A stretch of DNA of 64,000 nt from Spisula solida. Lineage: Eukaryota > Mollusca > Bivalvia > Venerida > Mactridae. The DNA is taken from positions 3,631,201-3,695,200 of the forward strand of contig OX365962.1 in assembly GCA_947247005.1 (NCBI GenBank). Reading direction: 5' to 3'. This document shows positions 37,843 to 51,200 of this stretch, in pieces. The stretch's first letter is position 1. Each line of letters begins with the position of its first letter. Both the position numbers and the translations under genes were made by a program. The notes below the pieces were generated by a model, which saw only the letters and a program-made list of their open reading frames with translations, did no database searches and was not told the DNA's origin.

Positions 37843-39552
37843 TTTTCTTATTTAACTACTTATCAACTACATGCATTCTACTAGGGGATACCAGTAGTGT
37901 ATGAGTTACGGGTTCGACTGCCGCAAGCTAAGTAATTCCGACAATTCTTCTGTCAGAACATCGCGAGTAAACATTTACATTGTTTACTGGTTACAAAAAT
38001 GACTCGTAAATCACGATCCTGTCCAGTTAACCTCCGATCCAACGGAAACAGCAGTTATTATACTGAATTCAGAAATAGTCAGAAACATGCTCAATTCAAA
38101 TAAGGTAGACTTTACAAATTATTGCGATTACCCATTCAATTTCCATATTGTATACTAATAACTAATTATTTGGTATGCTGTAAATTGGCATGTTTGACAT
38201 ACTTCAAGAAGTATACATTTCAGCAATGGAACCAATTAACCGATCAGGATATTTAGTATCACTGTCCCGCAGATAGTAACTTAAACATTTTTATAATTGT
38301 CTTAACAGTCAGCATATCAACAGTTCCAATTAGAATGATATGTCAGTTTCACACCGGATTAACGAGGTAGTGTTATGTCTGATTTAGTACGATGTAATAA
38401 TGGTGTATTTACGTTGCCTGGTGGTTATGTCCGGCAGACCCCGTTAAAGCTCGGTGTGATCCAGGTTGTCATCGGTGGTGTTCCGGGTCCTATCGGCATC
38501 TTGAAATCGCTCCCGGCGATTCCCGGTGTTTCCCGGTTATATTAAACATTTAAAAACAATCGGGGCTGTTCCGCCCTGTTTTCACAGTCCCGGTTCAGTC
38601 CCTGGTACCTCCGGATGGAACCATTGGCGAAGCCGGTTAAACGTGGTGATCCAGTGTATTTTTTAACAAAATGCATTCTCACATTACTGATGTATCTTCG
38701 GTCTGAGAGAATTAATTGTGAGTTTCACTACGGTGCAGCTAGATTTATTCCCGGTTTACTACAATGAATTTACGGTGCGGGTGGTGTTATCCCGGTAAAA
38801 CCCAGTGGTCCAGGTTGTCGCCGGTGTTCTGATGCTCGCCGACATCGTCCCGTCATACCATGGTGACACACAGGTGTAACCAGCTGGTCAATGTAAGGGA
38901 TATATTAACCATATTCAATAAGTTGCGTATATTTCGAGGTAGTGGTATGATTCAATCAAAGGGGGTGTATGAGGGAGTGGTAATTGTATCAGCTAGCTAG
39001 GATATGCACTGGCTACTTTACATGATCGACATCCCGGATTGTTAGGAAAAGTTTCCCTTAGAAATCGATGGAGAAATAAAATACTTATGGCTATTTTATT
39101 TTCCAATGTTTACAAATTTCTTCTTGTAACTGTAGTCAAAAGTCACATGGTATTGATACACTGTGTATGTGCGAAATGTATTCCGTCTGCATTGCGAGTG
39201 TATTCCATTTGTTCGGGTCAATTTAAATTTTTAAATTACCTATTCAACTGAAACATAGACTGTTTTTTAAAAGCTGTGTATATATTCTAATAGTCCTGAT
39301 CACACGGCGTCGGATCGAGCCGGAATGCCGTCAGAACAAAAAATTGCGGTGTATTCCTTCATGATCTAAGTGCATTCTAAACATAATGTCTGCATTTTGA
39401 GTGCATTCGTAGTGCATTCGATATATTCTGGCACATTCCTGCGGCCACATGTTTTGGACATGTTCAAAACTTTCGAGATGCATTCGAGGTCGAATAAAAT
39501 ATCGAACGGCTTTCGAAGTGTATTATGGCATTCTGACTGCATTTGTAACATA
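37843..39552. other. Loop of the TTAA element, left part
   Basis: No transposase frame. 38380-38890 is relatively GC-rich, with many CCCGG(T/C) motifs (GTTCCGGGTC, TCCCGGTG, TCCCGGTT). 39063-39165 is shared with 10.7 kb. Confidence 0.5.
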
Positions 39553-39685
39553 ATTGTCTGACCAGATTAAACTGAGACTCCTTGCATAATTCGTCAAAGT
39601 CCGGAAATTTCCAAAGTTATAAAAACATATAATTACATTTATCGCTATATATGGCTTTATTGAGTTACTGCTAGATAACAATATG

Positions 39686-39752
39686 TGATGGCTCAGTGGA
39701 TAAGTGTGCGGTTTGCAGACCACAAGGTCTCGGGTTCGAAGCGAACTCAATA
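39686..39752 (+). tRNA. tRNA-like sequence (Cys-like), probably not functional
   Basis: Box A-like TGGCTCAGTGG, anticodon-region TTTGCAGACC (GCA), and box B GGGTTCGAAGC. The acceptor stem does not pair and the anticodon stem is imperfect, so it reads as a pol III promoter-bearing SINE head rather than a working tRNA gene. Confidence 0.5.
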
Positions 39753-40035
39753 TTTTTATTTAACTTTTTTCTTTATATACGAGTATGCTATTTGTGAATT
39801 ATAACCATTCATATGTTCACATATCCATTACACAATTCAGGCATACATTAAATATATACTGGCCAAGTCGTTGAAACATTGTTCATGTACATGCAATAAA
39901 AAATATGCAATTGGAAATATTACAAAGACCGAAATTAAAGACCAAATAGTAAAAGACCGTCAGGGAAAAGTTTTAAACATAAACCCCTTGATTCAGGGAT
40001 AGAATGTTTAAGTAAAAATATTAACGTCAAAATGT

Positions 40036-40103
40036 TACAGTAAGTTTCGAACCTGCGACACATCGCGTTAAAGGCGCAAACGCTTCCACTGCGCTACTAT
40101 TCA
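40036..40103 (-). tRNA. tRNA-like sequence (Lys-like), probably not functional
   Basis: On the minus strand: TAGCGCAGTGGAAGCG (box A-like), GCGCCTTTAACGC (three-pair stem, TTT anticodon position) and GGTTCGAAAC (box B). No good acceptor stem. It faces the module at 39686. Confidence 0.5.
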
Positions 40104-41546
40104 TGCTTGATTTTTCTTTTGAATGTTGTTACAAGTACAGAGATTACTGCACATGTAGTAAATAAACATACGAATCGAAAACAGCCGAGTTCAACCGGGC
40201 GTATACGGACATTGATCAGAGTCTCAGTTTAATCTGGTTAGACAATACTTAAAATCAGTATATGTGCTGTTATTAAACATACTTCCCGTAAGAAAGCCCG
40301 TGCAAAACGGTCCCATGAGTGTGTGTACTGTATTGTGAAAACATATGCGTGCACATTCTCCGCTATCATTCCAGGGGGATTCGAAGTGTATTCTTGTTAT
40401 ATTCGAATTTTGTTTAAATTGTATTCTAATTGTCTTCGTATTTCTAATTCCCCGAAACGAAATGGGGGTTATAGGAATGGTCTCCGTCCGTCCACCTGTC
40501 CGTAACAAAACTTTTTAACGACAGGGTCGAATTGCATGAAACTCATAGCAACTGTGTAATTAATAAGACTACGCATATCGCACTATCATCATCGTACCAT
40601 GTACGATCGTGTTTTTGTTATAGATGTTACGATATCATCATAGTTCTGTCGCATTTTTGTTATCTTAGTTTCTCTGATCAACACACATGCAAACGCAATT
40701 GTCCTTACGGAATAATTATTGATTGGTTACATGTCATTAAATTATCACCAAAAACCCAGACCCTTAACTAGGCTTTTAATGCCTGGTGTTATATTATGAC
40801 AAATGGCTAACACCGCGCAATAGACTCAAACGTATACCATGCTGTGTATGTGTGTTTCAGGAAGAAACTTAACATGTTAGTTTAATTATTAAAAAGCAAA
40901 CTGATTTCATACGCTTCATTATGTTGATTCATAAAATTAAATATATCGGCATTCGTTTTCATTTCCCTGAGAAAGCTTTGTACCTAACGGTGATTTAACA
41001 ATGACGTTTTATGCAGCGTCGTCAATTTTTAAGGCCGACGACAGTATTTCAAAGTTACTTACTGAAAAATCTTGCGTGGCGACCTATCCTTTTTTATTAA
41101 TTAATCTGTTCTACGTATCCAGCGCAACATACTGTGAAGTTTTTCAAAAAAGTTACCGTCAGGTTTTTTAGATATTAAAGGGAATAGGCGAAAAATCAAG
41201 TAGCAATTTGTTGACGTTTCGGACGTCTGTTGCGCGATTTTCGTATACAATATTTATTTTTGGTTAATCAAGTGAAATAAAAACATACAATCAGAACGAT
41301 AATTCATCGAGCGTTAATACTCATTTTACAAACTTAAAATCGGCGAATAAATGAAAAAGTTATGTAGTCATAATCAATGTACGTTATGATTCTGTCACTG
41401 GGTCCAAAAACGGCGCCAAATAGCGACGTCATTGTAGTAAAAACGTTACCACGTAACGCAGATGGGTATAATATACGTTCGTACTAAGTTTCAAGTAAAT
41501 GTGTCAACTTTTGAATTCGAGCTTGGAAAGTCCAGAGCCACCTTAA

Positions 41547-41720
41547 TTTACAATAACTTTGCCATTTCTTGAGATATTTTCATCAAATATATTTATTTTG
41601 ATCAGAAGCCATTGCTCTTCCAGGAATGATAAATCCAGAATTCCGGATAAATCAGGAAAATTGACACCCCTGATTCTATTTCAGCAAATCCAGATTATTC
41701 CTGAATTGTAGGACACCCCT
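41547..41720 (+). repeat. Repeat B copy 3, right half
   Basis: TTTACAATAACTTTGCCATT, TTGAGATATTTTCATCAAATA, then AATCCAGAATTCCGGATAAATCAGG. Continues 36878-37011 across the insertion. Confidence 0.85.
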
Positions 41721-42112
41721 GCAGCCCAATAGTCAGAAATGATAAGGTCACAGTGACCTTGACCTTTGACCTCAAAATCAATCCCTTCTATTAATGACCA
41801 ACCTCCATGTAAAGTTTGAAGATCCAAGGGCAAAACATTCTTGAGTTATTAAACAGAAACCATTTGGTCTACCAACCGACCGACAGGTGCAAAGCAATAT
41901 ACCCCCTTATCAAAGATAGGGCGCAGGCCTCAATAAATCCACTCGTCCGCTCATCCTGCACGATTTTTTCCTTCTTAAATTATTTAGCAGGACAAGTAAG
42001 ATTTTGGGGTTTTCTTCTTTATCTATATTGCAGGACGAGTGCTTTTAAAAATATTTGTTGAGGCCTGGGGCGGGGTAGGGCATAACAAAATCTGCGGAAA
42101 ATATATACATAC

Positions 42113-42297
42113 TTTCTTTTGTGTCCCTCAATAGCAATAGCACATCTCTCTTCAGGGTCTGTCCATTCACCGTCAAAGTCAGCAGGTTGTGGACACGAGC
42201 TTCGTCGCTTTCTGTTCCCTGGTTCCTTCTGTTTGTGCACCTCTACATCATTGAACACTACCGTGGCTCCACCGCTTGATGTCGGTATAACATCACC
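42113..42297 (-). CDS. KIF23: KIF23 exon E17: C-terminal tail and NLS
   Basis: Reads [20 protein letters not shown], then [20 protein letters not shown], then [15 protein letters not shown]. It matches vertebrate KIF23 GD.YKT.GG..V.F.D.E and RKRRSS...EWTD.E.RC..A. RKRRSS is the nuclear-localization signal and an Aurora-kinase region in vertebrates. The acceptor is TAG just before GGTGATG, inside a 42-bp tandem array. Donor GTATGT leaves phase 2; read-through would add about 22 codons to a stop. Confidence 0.93.
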
Positions 42298-45200
42298 CTA
42301 TACACATAATGTATACAATATAGTAGGTATAACGTCACCCTACATACATAGTGTATACAATATAGTAGGTATAACATCACCCTACGTACATAATGTATAC
42401 AATATAGTAGGTATAACATCACCCTACATACATAGTGTATACAATATAGTAGGTATAACATCACCCTACATACATAATGTATACAATATAGTAGGTATAA
42501 CATCACCCTACATACATAATGTATACAATATAGTAGGTATAACATCACCCTACATACATAATGTATACAATATAGTAGGTATAACGTCACCCTACATACA
42601 TAATGTATACAATATAGTAGGTATAACATCACCCTACGTACATAATGTATACAATATAGTAGGTATAACGTCACCCTTATACATAATGTATACAATATAG
42701 TAGGTATAACGTCACCCTACGTACATAATGTATACAATATAGTAGGTATAACGTCACCCTACGTACATAATGTATACAATATAGTAGGTATAACGTCACC
42801 CTACATACATAGTGTATACAATATAGTAGGTATAACGTCACCCTACATACATAATGTATAGAATATAGTAGGTATAACGTCACCCTACATACATAATGTA
42901 TACAATATAGTAGGTATAACGTCACCCTACATACATAATGTATTATTCACATAATTATTATATCAATTATGGGAGGCCAAATTTCCAAGCCATCCCTATT
43001 CCAATAGCTGGTCAGAGTATGCTCGCTTCCCAGCTTTCAGTTTGCGACCACATTAAACATTGAGCCATTTTCATGGGTTATTACAGGCCATTCCCCAGAA
43101 TCTTTTTAAGGCAATGCTAGGATTTTTGTGCTCAATGAGATCCACAAGAATAGTTATTGTTTTAGAAGAGAAATTTGCAACGATATGCATAATTTAAAGT
43201 TTTTACATCATACAAGTTTCCATCGCTCAACTGACAGAATACGGACCAAAATACTGACTTAAAGACACCGTACTAGGATTTAAGGCGATGGAGGACAGCA
43301 AATTCCGGCTTTAAGGCCGTAACTTTGAACAGACATTATTTTCCCCTGAACCCTTGCTAGCATCCATGAGGCAGCACGGTGCAGGTTTGACTATGGACAG
43401 TGGTTCGACTGAGGTATAATGCCCAAACCTGAAAACGAGTCGTGTACTACTGTTAAATTTCTGCTGTTGCACTTTTCAATGACCATAACTGTGTCAATTT
43501 TTGAATTTTTCATTTTCTGCAGAAAAGATAAATTTTACAATTCCAGCAAATCTGAGTTTTCGGATTATTCCAGCATTGTAGGACCCCTGTATGGATCACT
43601 GAGCAAAATAATTCATCAAAATACATGTATATGTTACCTTGTAGTATCTGGTCTGAAATTCACCGTCTGAACCCATATCTTGATGAGTCAGCATATATTT
43701 AGAGGCAGACTTTGTGTCCTTTGCCTCAATCTTTGTCACCGACTTCTTCTTTTTTAAGGTGGGTTGTAATACAGTATCTGTAAAATATACATGAAAACAA
43801 TTTGGTAACAACATTTATCACATAAATACCGTGATATTCCATGTGAGAACAAAATTAATGACGGAACAATGTTCTCCAACACGTGTGATAACAAATGGGT
43901 GACGTCACCAGCTTTTCGGCGCGAAAACGTAACGTCGTCTGCTTAAATTTGTAATTCTGACATTGCTTTGACTCGATAACTATGGTAATGTGATAAAAAG
44001 AATCCACCACTCTTAAACTCATCACGAAAACACAAGTGGCAATAATAATTTTAATTTGGTCAAAGGACAAGGTTCACTAACTAGTAAAATGACCCAGTAA
44101 CAGAATTTGATAATAATTCGACTAGTAACAAGTAACAGTGCATCATGATCGAAAATGATACTTATATTCAAAAAAAATAATCTACTGTTGCCATGGCAAC
44201 AATATTTTATCCGTCATTCTATTTATCTTTTTGGCGACATAAACGAGGAAATAATGAAACAGTACTCAGCATAGACACTCATAAAATGTTGCATATTGTT
44301 TAAGAACATTATGGGAATAATGCATGTTGATACATTCACCAGTCAGGCCTAAGAAAACGTCGCTATGGCAACGAAACATGTAAAAAACGAACAAAATAAC
44401 AACAAGAGGGCCCAAAGGGCCCTAGGTCGCTCACCTGTCGTACTAGTGCATGCACACCCCTATGGTGATCCTACACATTTTCTGAATAAAATTTAAGGAA
44501 ATTCAGCCTCTATTGCAAGTTTGTGTATGATTTGACCATGTGACCTAGCGTTTGACCCCAGATGACTTAATTAATATCAAACTTAACCTAGATTGTGTTG
44601 AGATGATTATTAGGACCAAATTTCATAAAGATTAAGTCGAAATTGTAACCTCTGGTGACTACACAGGGTTTTTCTATGATCTGACCTATAATTTAAACAA
44701 AATATTTCCTCCATATAACTGTACAAATACATGCTATAAAGACAGAACAATACCTAAACACTCAAAAAAATAATTATGGTTCCAGTGGGGTTTAAACCCA
44801 CGACCCTCAGGAAAATGTCAATTGACATTGTGACCTTGTTTTTGACACCAGATGACCCAAAATCGAACTTGGCCTAGATTTTGTTGACAGGATCATTGTG
44901 ACAAAGTTTCATAAAGATTAAGTTGAAATTGTAACCTCTGGTGACTGACTACACAAGGTTTTTCTATGATTTGACCTTTATTTTAAACAAAATAGTTTGG
45001 TATTTTCCCTCCATATAACTGTACAAATACATGCTATAAAGACAAAACAATACCTAAACACTTAAAAAAATAAAAAATAAAAATTATGGTTCCAGTGGGG
45101 GTTGAACCCACGACCATCAGGAAAATGTACAAATACATGTTATAAAGACAAAACAATACCTAAACATTTAAAAAAAAAAAAAATTATGGTTCCAGTGGGG

Positions 45201-48200
45201 GTTGAACCCACGACCATCAGGAAAATGTACAAATACATGCTATAAAGACAAAACAATACCTAAACACTTAAAAAAATAAAAATAAAAAAATAAAAATTAT
45301 GGTTCCAGTGGGGTTTGAACCCACGACCCTCAGGAAAATGTCTACGCTCCCTACAGCGCTTTGATTTCCACTTAACCAGTACAATTCACACCCTGGTTTA
45401 AATACTAGAATATTTTGATATTTGACCTTTACAAAACTGCTGTGAACCCTGATACACATTTTCATTGGTTGATGAAAGTTTATTGTATGTATAGAGAGTA
45501 GAGAGTTACTGCAGAGAGTTTAGTGACTATAAAGACTACATGTTGAAAGGTTTAAAACAAGGTTTTTTCTATAATTTGACCTAGTGAGCTAGTTTTTGAC
45601 CTCAGATGACCCAATATCGAACTTGACCTAGATTTTGTTGAGATGATCATTGTGACCAAGTTTCATAAAGATTAGGCCAAAATTGTGACCTCTAGAGAGG
45701 ACACAACCCAATTGTTGACGGACGGACAGACGGACGGACGACGGTCGAAGTGTGATCACAAAAGCTCACTCTGTCACTTTGTGACAGGTGAGCTAACAAA
45801 AAACTGGGATCATGCCACTATTCGAACAACTTGCAAGTCTTGATTACTGAACTTAGTTTATGCATAGGTTGTAAAAAGGGGAATATGCATGCACCATATA
45901 TTTTGATTTTGCTTAAAGAAAGCGTTGCTATGGAAACACAAAACAGTGGAGAAAAGCCGGTTTAACAAGACCGTGGCATAACTAGAGCATTATGTAAGGC
46001 AGAACTATGAAATTTGGTATGTGGATATAGGACATTGGTCGGATTACGACAATTATTTGATATGTATAATCGGACACACTTTGTGGTTGCTATGGCAATC
46101 AAAATACTTAAAATTTCGGATATTTTCTGAATAGTTGCATAACTCACGAAGTTCCAAAGTTGAGGCTTATAGCCTTTTGCGAAGTATAATAATTGACATA
46201 CACACACTCGTATGATATTGCTATTTAAAGATGTGGTTATAGGCAACTACAGGTGTTTTGGCCGTTATATACACAAGTTATTATTTTACATGCACTTCTG
46301 TTCAGTTTGTTTTCAAAAAATCAGAATTCGAATTTCACTCCATGTTTTATTTAAAAAAAATATTTAGGAAAACCCCAAATTAAGCATGAACTAAATAGAA
46401 TATTTGTATTTTACAGTCAGGTGTTATTTCACATTGTGAGCAACTGATTTATTTTGAAACCGTGGTTCCAATTACGCTCGTGAAAATAATGCTTCATCTG
46501 CTCTATTTTATCCTTGAAGCAGTAGACAAACTACATAAAGCATTTGACTATTTACTTCAAATTAACGTGTTAAGGACACTACTTTTGTCTTCTAAAAGTG
46601 CAAACGAATATTGCAATGTGACATTTTTATTTTTGCCGACGGGACGAATCATCAAAAGATCAAACATGTTCAAAATCTGTAAAATGATTTAATTACCGTC
46701 AAAACACATGTCTAATTGCCATCATAAAACGTATCAAAATTAAAGTACCAATCAGGTAACGTGAAATATTCAGCTGACTAGGTCAACTCATTTTCGGAAA
46801 ACTCGACTCGATTCTCCGAATAGACACATATATATGCCACGTCATAGTAACTTTGCGCTTTTATTTATAATTACAACGGTCAAATTGTTTGTATAAGTCT
46901 TAATAGCTCTCTGCGCGTGTAATCATGCTCGTATAATTTATCACTTACTATTTTCTAGAATGATCATCATTAAAATTTTTGTAAATCGGATCGTACGTTC
47001 TGCAAGTTAGTATAGCACAGAGAATTTGACATGATCCTGACCTTTATGCATAAATATATTACGAGGTTCTTGCGTTGAATATATCAATTTGCGCGAGCAA
47101 ATCGTACAATATCGGTCCTTAAGATTTGTGTCTTCGTGATACTTTCCGCTTATGAAAACATACAACCGGGATTATAAATATAGACGATATATCAGCTGTT
47201 AGATAATGTTAGTTGAAGGTCGAGAGTCGTGTCAAATTCTCTGGACTATAGTCAACTGACTTTTAAAAACTACAATATCAGCGCTAGTTTGATCTCTTGA
47301 ATTGATTATCGTGATTTTTGATAATGCAGATGATCTATTTTCGTTCGAATTGAAGGTTTACACTTTTTGTCCTAGATTTCGCGTAAAGCACCTATCAAAT
47401 AGTCCGCTATATCGAATGTAGACATGCGCTAGACCTTGTCACCTGTATCAGAAAGACACTATAAACGTTCCTGTCTGTATATTTTTACAGGGACTCTTCT
47501 TGATTTAATCACAAATCGTATAAATCCAATAATCATTTGATGCGAAGACGGGACGTTTTTAATTAGGCCCCTACCTTCAATGATGTATCCATTATTCATA
47601 TGATTTATTTTTCTCAATGAAATAATGTTTAATGATAACTTATTCCACTAACAGCAATTCAACCGACGTCTATTACGTGAAGTCTACTAAATGAACAAGA
47701 TTCAATATGTGTCAAAGCGAGCTAATTATAGATCAGTCAAAATTCTCATGTGCATCAAGTTCGGCTAAATGTCTTTGATGTGAGTTTTCCCTCTGTTTCC
47801 TTTTATTGCCGACGTAAGTCGGCAACGTCTAATCAGTCGGCAAATCTGTGATGTACATATTGTCGGCGACATCAGAAGCTACAATGCAGTTTGATCGGAA
47901 TAACAGTAAGGCCGCGGAGTTTTATAGTTGCGTTGTTCACCCGTTATACTTGTTACGTACATTACGCTCGTAACGGCTACTGTATACGTTGCTATGGATC
48001 GGATGTATGCGTTGCTATGGATCGTAATGGACCTCTGCTTCTGACGCGAATTTTTGAAGTAGGTAAATGATGGTGTATGTAAATAATAAAAAAATAATAG
48101 TATACCAGCTTTATTTTGCAACCTTTTCATGCGACAGATGCGTTCAACGGCGTTTTCCATTTAAAACAAATTCGACTGACCGATGGACATAAAGAATTCC

Positions 48201-51200
48201 AAAAAAATATTGTAAACCAAGAAATGAAATAGTAGTGGCCTTACATGTCGTATTGTTGAGCAGAATGAGCGGGTTAAACAAAGAAACTGCGATAATCGCG
48301 CTCCGACCAAATAGGACATTGCTGTTGCGCGAAACTTTGTCGTCTGCTGCTGACGTGACGTCATGTTGCTTTTTTGGTCAAAAATGTCACGTTATGGCTT
48401 ATGTACTTTAAATTTAAGATATGAGCGCACGCGTGTTCCAAAAAATAACAGTGATGTTATCAATCAACTTGAAATTCCTCAGAAAGCTAAGCAAGTTTGA
48501 AGGTGGAACAAATGTGCGCTGATATGAACAAATAAAGAAGTGTTACACGAAAAATCCAGATTTTGTCATTTTTAGCTAAAGAGGGGTTCTTACAAGTGGA
48601 ATTTTACTGACTTTAAAACGGATTTTCTAAAGAAAAAATACATTTTTATGAAGAATAAAGGTTGGTTATTAAAAATAGATAACAAAAAACATTTTTCGTC
48701 TATTTTTAATTTTTCATTATTTTTGGGCCATTTTTACTAGTTAGCGAACCTTCTCCTTTAACCTCCAAATGCATTATGTTTGACTTTATATTTCACACAT
48801 ATTATTACATGTCAGAAAATCTTTGTCTCAAACATTTTATGTCCCAAAAGACTAAAGAGGGGAAAAATCAAAATTTAGTGGATTTTGTATGCGATCCACT
48901 TAGATTAATTGTAGCTGCATGGTCATGCGTCTTTTCAGATGAAAAGTAGATACCGATTTCAAAGATTTTTTGTTTAAAAATTAATTGTTGTGAGTTTGAT
49001 ATCATCCTTGAGTTAGAAACTGTTTCACCGTCACAACTTCACAGTCATTCGAAGGGGTTCCACTAGCTTCTGAACCTGGAGGGTCATTTTGATACTTTTG
49101 ACTAATGTTACCAGTTTATAGACAAAAGATCCATGATTTTAAAAGAAAATAATCCTTCAAACCAAAAGCTTCAGGTTCAAAATGCGGCTTTTTGGAAATT
49201 TTAAGGGTCAAAACTCAAACTCTGAGTCAAATAGAACCCCTGCATTTGTATTCAACAAACATTACACACCTAGATTAAGATTGCCTCTCGGTTTATGATC
49301 TAACCACATTCCCTCCGCTGACTTGGATCTTCTACGTCCTCGTAAATTATACTGTGGGATCTGTAACAACAAAACATGACTAATACAACAAAACATGACT
49401 AATACAACAAAACATGATTAATACAGTCTGCGAAATTAGCACTTGTCTGGTTGTCATTGATTCGGACAAGTAACTTCAGCAAAAATTATACATAAACATG
49501 ACTGCGTTCAATAAACGCTTATGCCCCCTGTGGAAGCCTTGTCCATAAATAAGTCTAAGTCCAAAATTAGGTCAAGGTGAAGGTCAACATGGGGTTAGGT
49601 GATACAGGCGTGTGGAGAGTGTTCATATACAACATCCATGCAAGTATGAAAGCTTTGTAGCAAGCTATATTAATGCCAGAAGAAACGGTCAATTTGGGTT
49701 AACCAAGAATTTGGCCCTTCAATAAGTCCAAACTTAGGTCAAAGTGAAGGTCAAAATGGGGTCAGGTTATACAGGCGTGTGGAGAGTGTTCATATACAAC
49801 ATCCATGCAATTATGGAAGCTTTGTAGCAAGCCATAATGATGCTAGAAGAAACAGTAAATTTGGGTTAACCGGAGGGACAAATGGACGGACGGACGAACG
49901 GGAAGGACAGGTGAATCCCTATATGCTCCCAATCTATCGATACGGGGGTATAAAAAGGGCTTGGACAGACATCCAGCACAAAATCAATGTCTCCCCAATT
50001 ATATGTGGCAGACATAACGACAGAATTGATACATCAATCAATATCACCTTTAACAAGACAAAGGAGATGATAGACTTACACTTCTAGGTGTTACAGTTGG
50101 AGTAGTAGGAGCCTGTCGTGCTCCCCCACCACCGTATCCCCACGGCTTGGCTGGTCGTACAGCTGAAGCAGTCGCTGTCCTTGACCTACGTGTCGGTAAA
50201 CCAACAGATGAGACGTCAGACTCCGATCTAGCCGAGTACATACCACCTGTAATTCATATAATAAATAAATTATTCTAATGTAAGCAACTCGGTCCAAAAA
50301 ATAGTCATGTTGTTTTTAAATATCAATTTAAGAACATGATCCATACTCGTGGGATTTGGAATTTTCAATTTGGAACATAGCCCATTAAAGGCTATGAAAT
50401 CGTCTAATAAAACAGTGAAATGCCTACCAACAATATAACCATACAGTTTTAAAATTAAATCTGGCCCCAATCTCCCTAGAAGCATATCAATCTGAGCAAG
50501 AATTCATATCGAATGTAGGCTTGTGTCGTTATGCAGGGATTCTACTGAGGCATAGTGCCCAATCCTGAAAACGAGTCGCAAGTCTGTTTTGAGTGCCATT
50601 AGCACAGTCACCCCGACACCAAAATTGGGTTCAAACATCATTCGATTGTTTAAATTCAGCTAATGAAATTTCGAATGACCATAACTTAGTCAATTCTTTG
50701 AATTTTGTCACCAAATAACTTTCATTTTTTGCAGAAAAGTTCATTCTTTCAATATGCAGCAGATCAGGAATACTAGAACCCCAGCTGAAAGCATAATTGA
50801 CCCACCTGTGGTATATGTACGGATCTTGGTTGAGGTAGCTGGTGTTTTAAACGTTCTCGGTTTAGCTGCAGGGGTCGGTTTCTCTAAGACTTCCTTCATC
50901 ATGTTAAACTTCTTCTCCTTCTCTTCTAACTCTGCCCCTAACTGTCTCTCTATCTTACGCTTTTCTTTATTCTACTCACACACAAAAATACAGAATTTAC
51001 AATAGATAATGTTGCCCAAACTTTTTTCTTCATATAACCTTATTCTTAGGGATCATTTCTATAGTAACTAAGTGTTGCCAGGACTTCAGATAAAACTGAC
51101 GGGACTTATAACAACAAGTCTTAGTTTTCACGAAAATTGGCCAATTTGTCTTAAGACGTAGTCTTGTATACTGCACTGAAGCACTTATTATACAGGGTGT

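Larger units (their letters stand above)
39553..40246. mobile_element. 694-bp TIR element with two tRNA-like modules
   Basis: 28-bp terminal inverted repeats ATTGTCT(G/A)ACCAGATTAA then ACTGAGACTC at 39553-39580 and 40219-40246 differ at one base. Inside, a plus-strand and a minus-strand tRNA-like sequence point towards each other. Target duplication unclear. Confidence 0.85.
37012..41542. mobile_element. 4.5-kb long-arm element flanked by TTAA
   Basis: Inverted arms 37012-37842 and 41011-41542 begin GGTGGCTC(G/T)GGACTTTCC. The left arm is longer because of a SINE at 37472-37756. TTAA flanks both ends (37008-37011 and 41543-41546); repeat B copies at 30.2 and 33.1 kb show one TTAA at this site. 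A TTAA duplication points to a piggyBac-type mechanism (inference). No transposase ORF; the loop carries another small element. Confidence 0.9.

Noticed and set aside
39686..40103. Two functional tRNA genes
   Set aside because: Box A and box B are good, but acceptor stems do not pair and the anticodon stems are weak; better read as SINE heads.
42119..42925. Long ORFs on both strands with a 14-residue repeat
   Set aside because: They follow from a 42-bp period free of stops in some frames. Both strands are open at once, and the true KIF23 frame ends in TAG within each unit.
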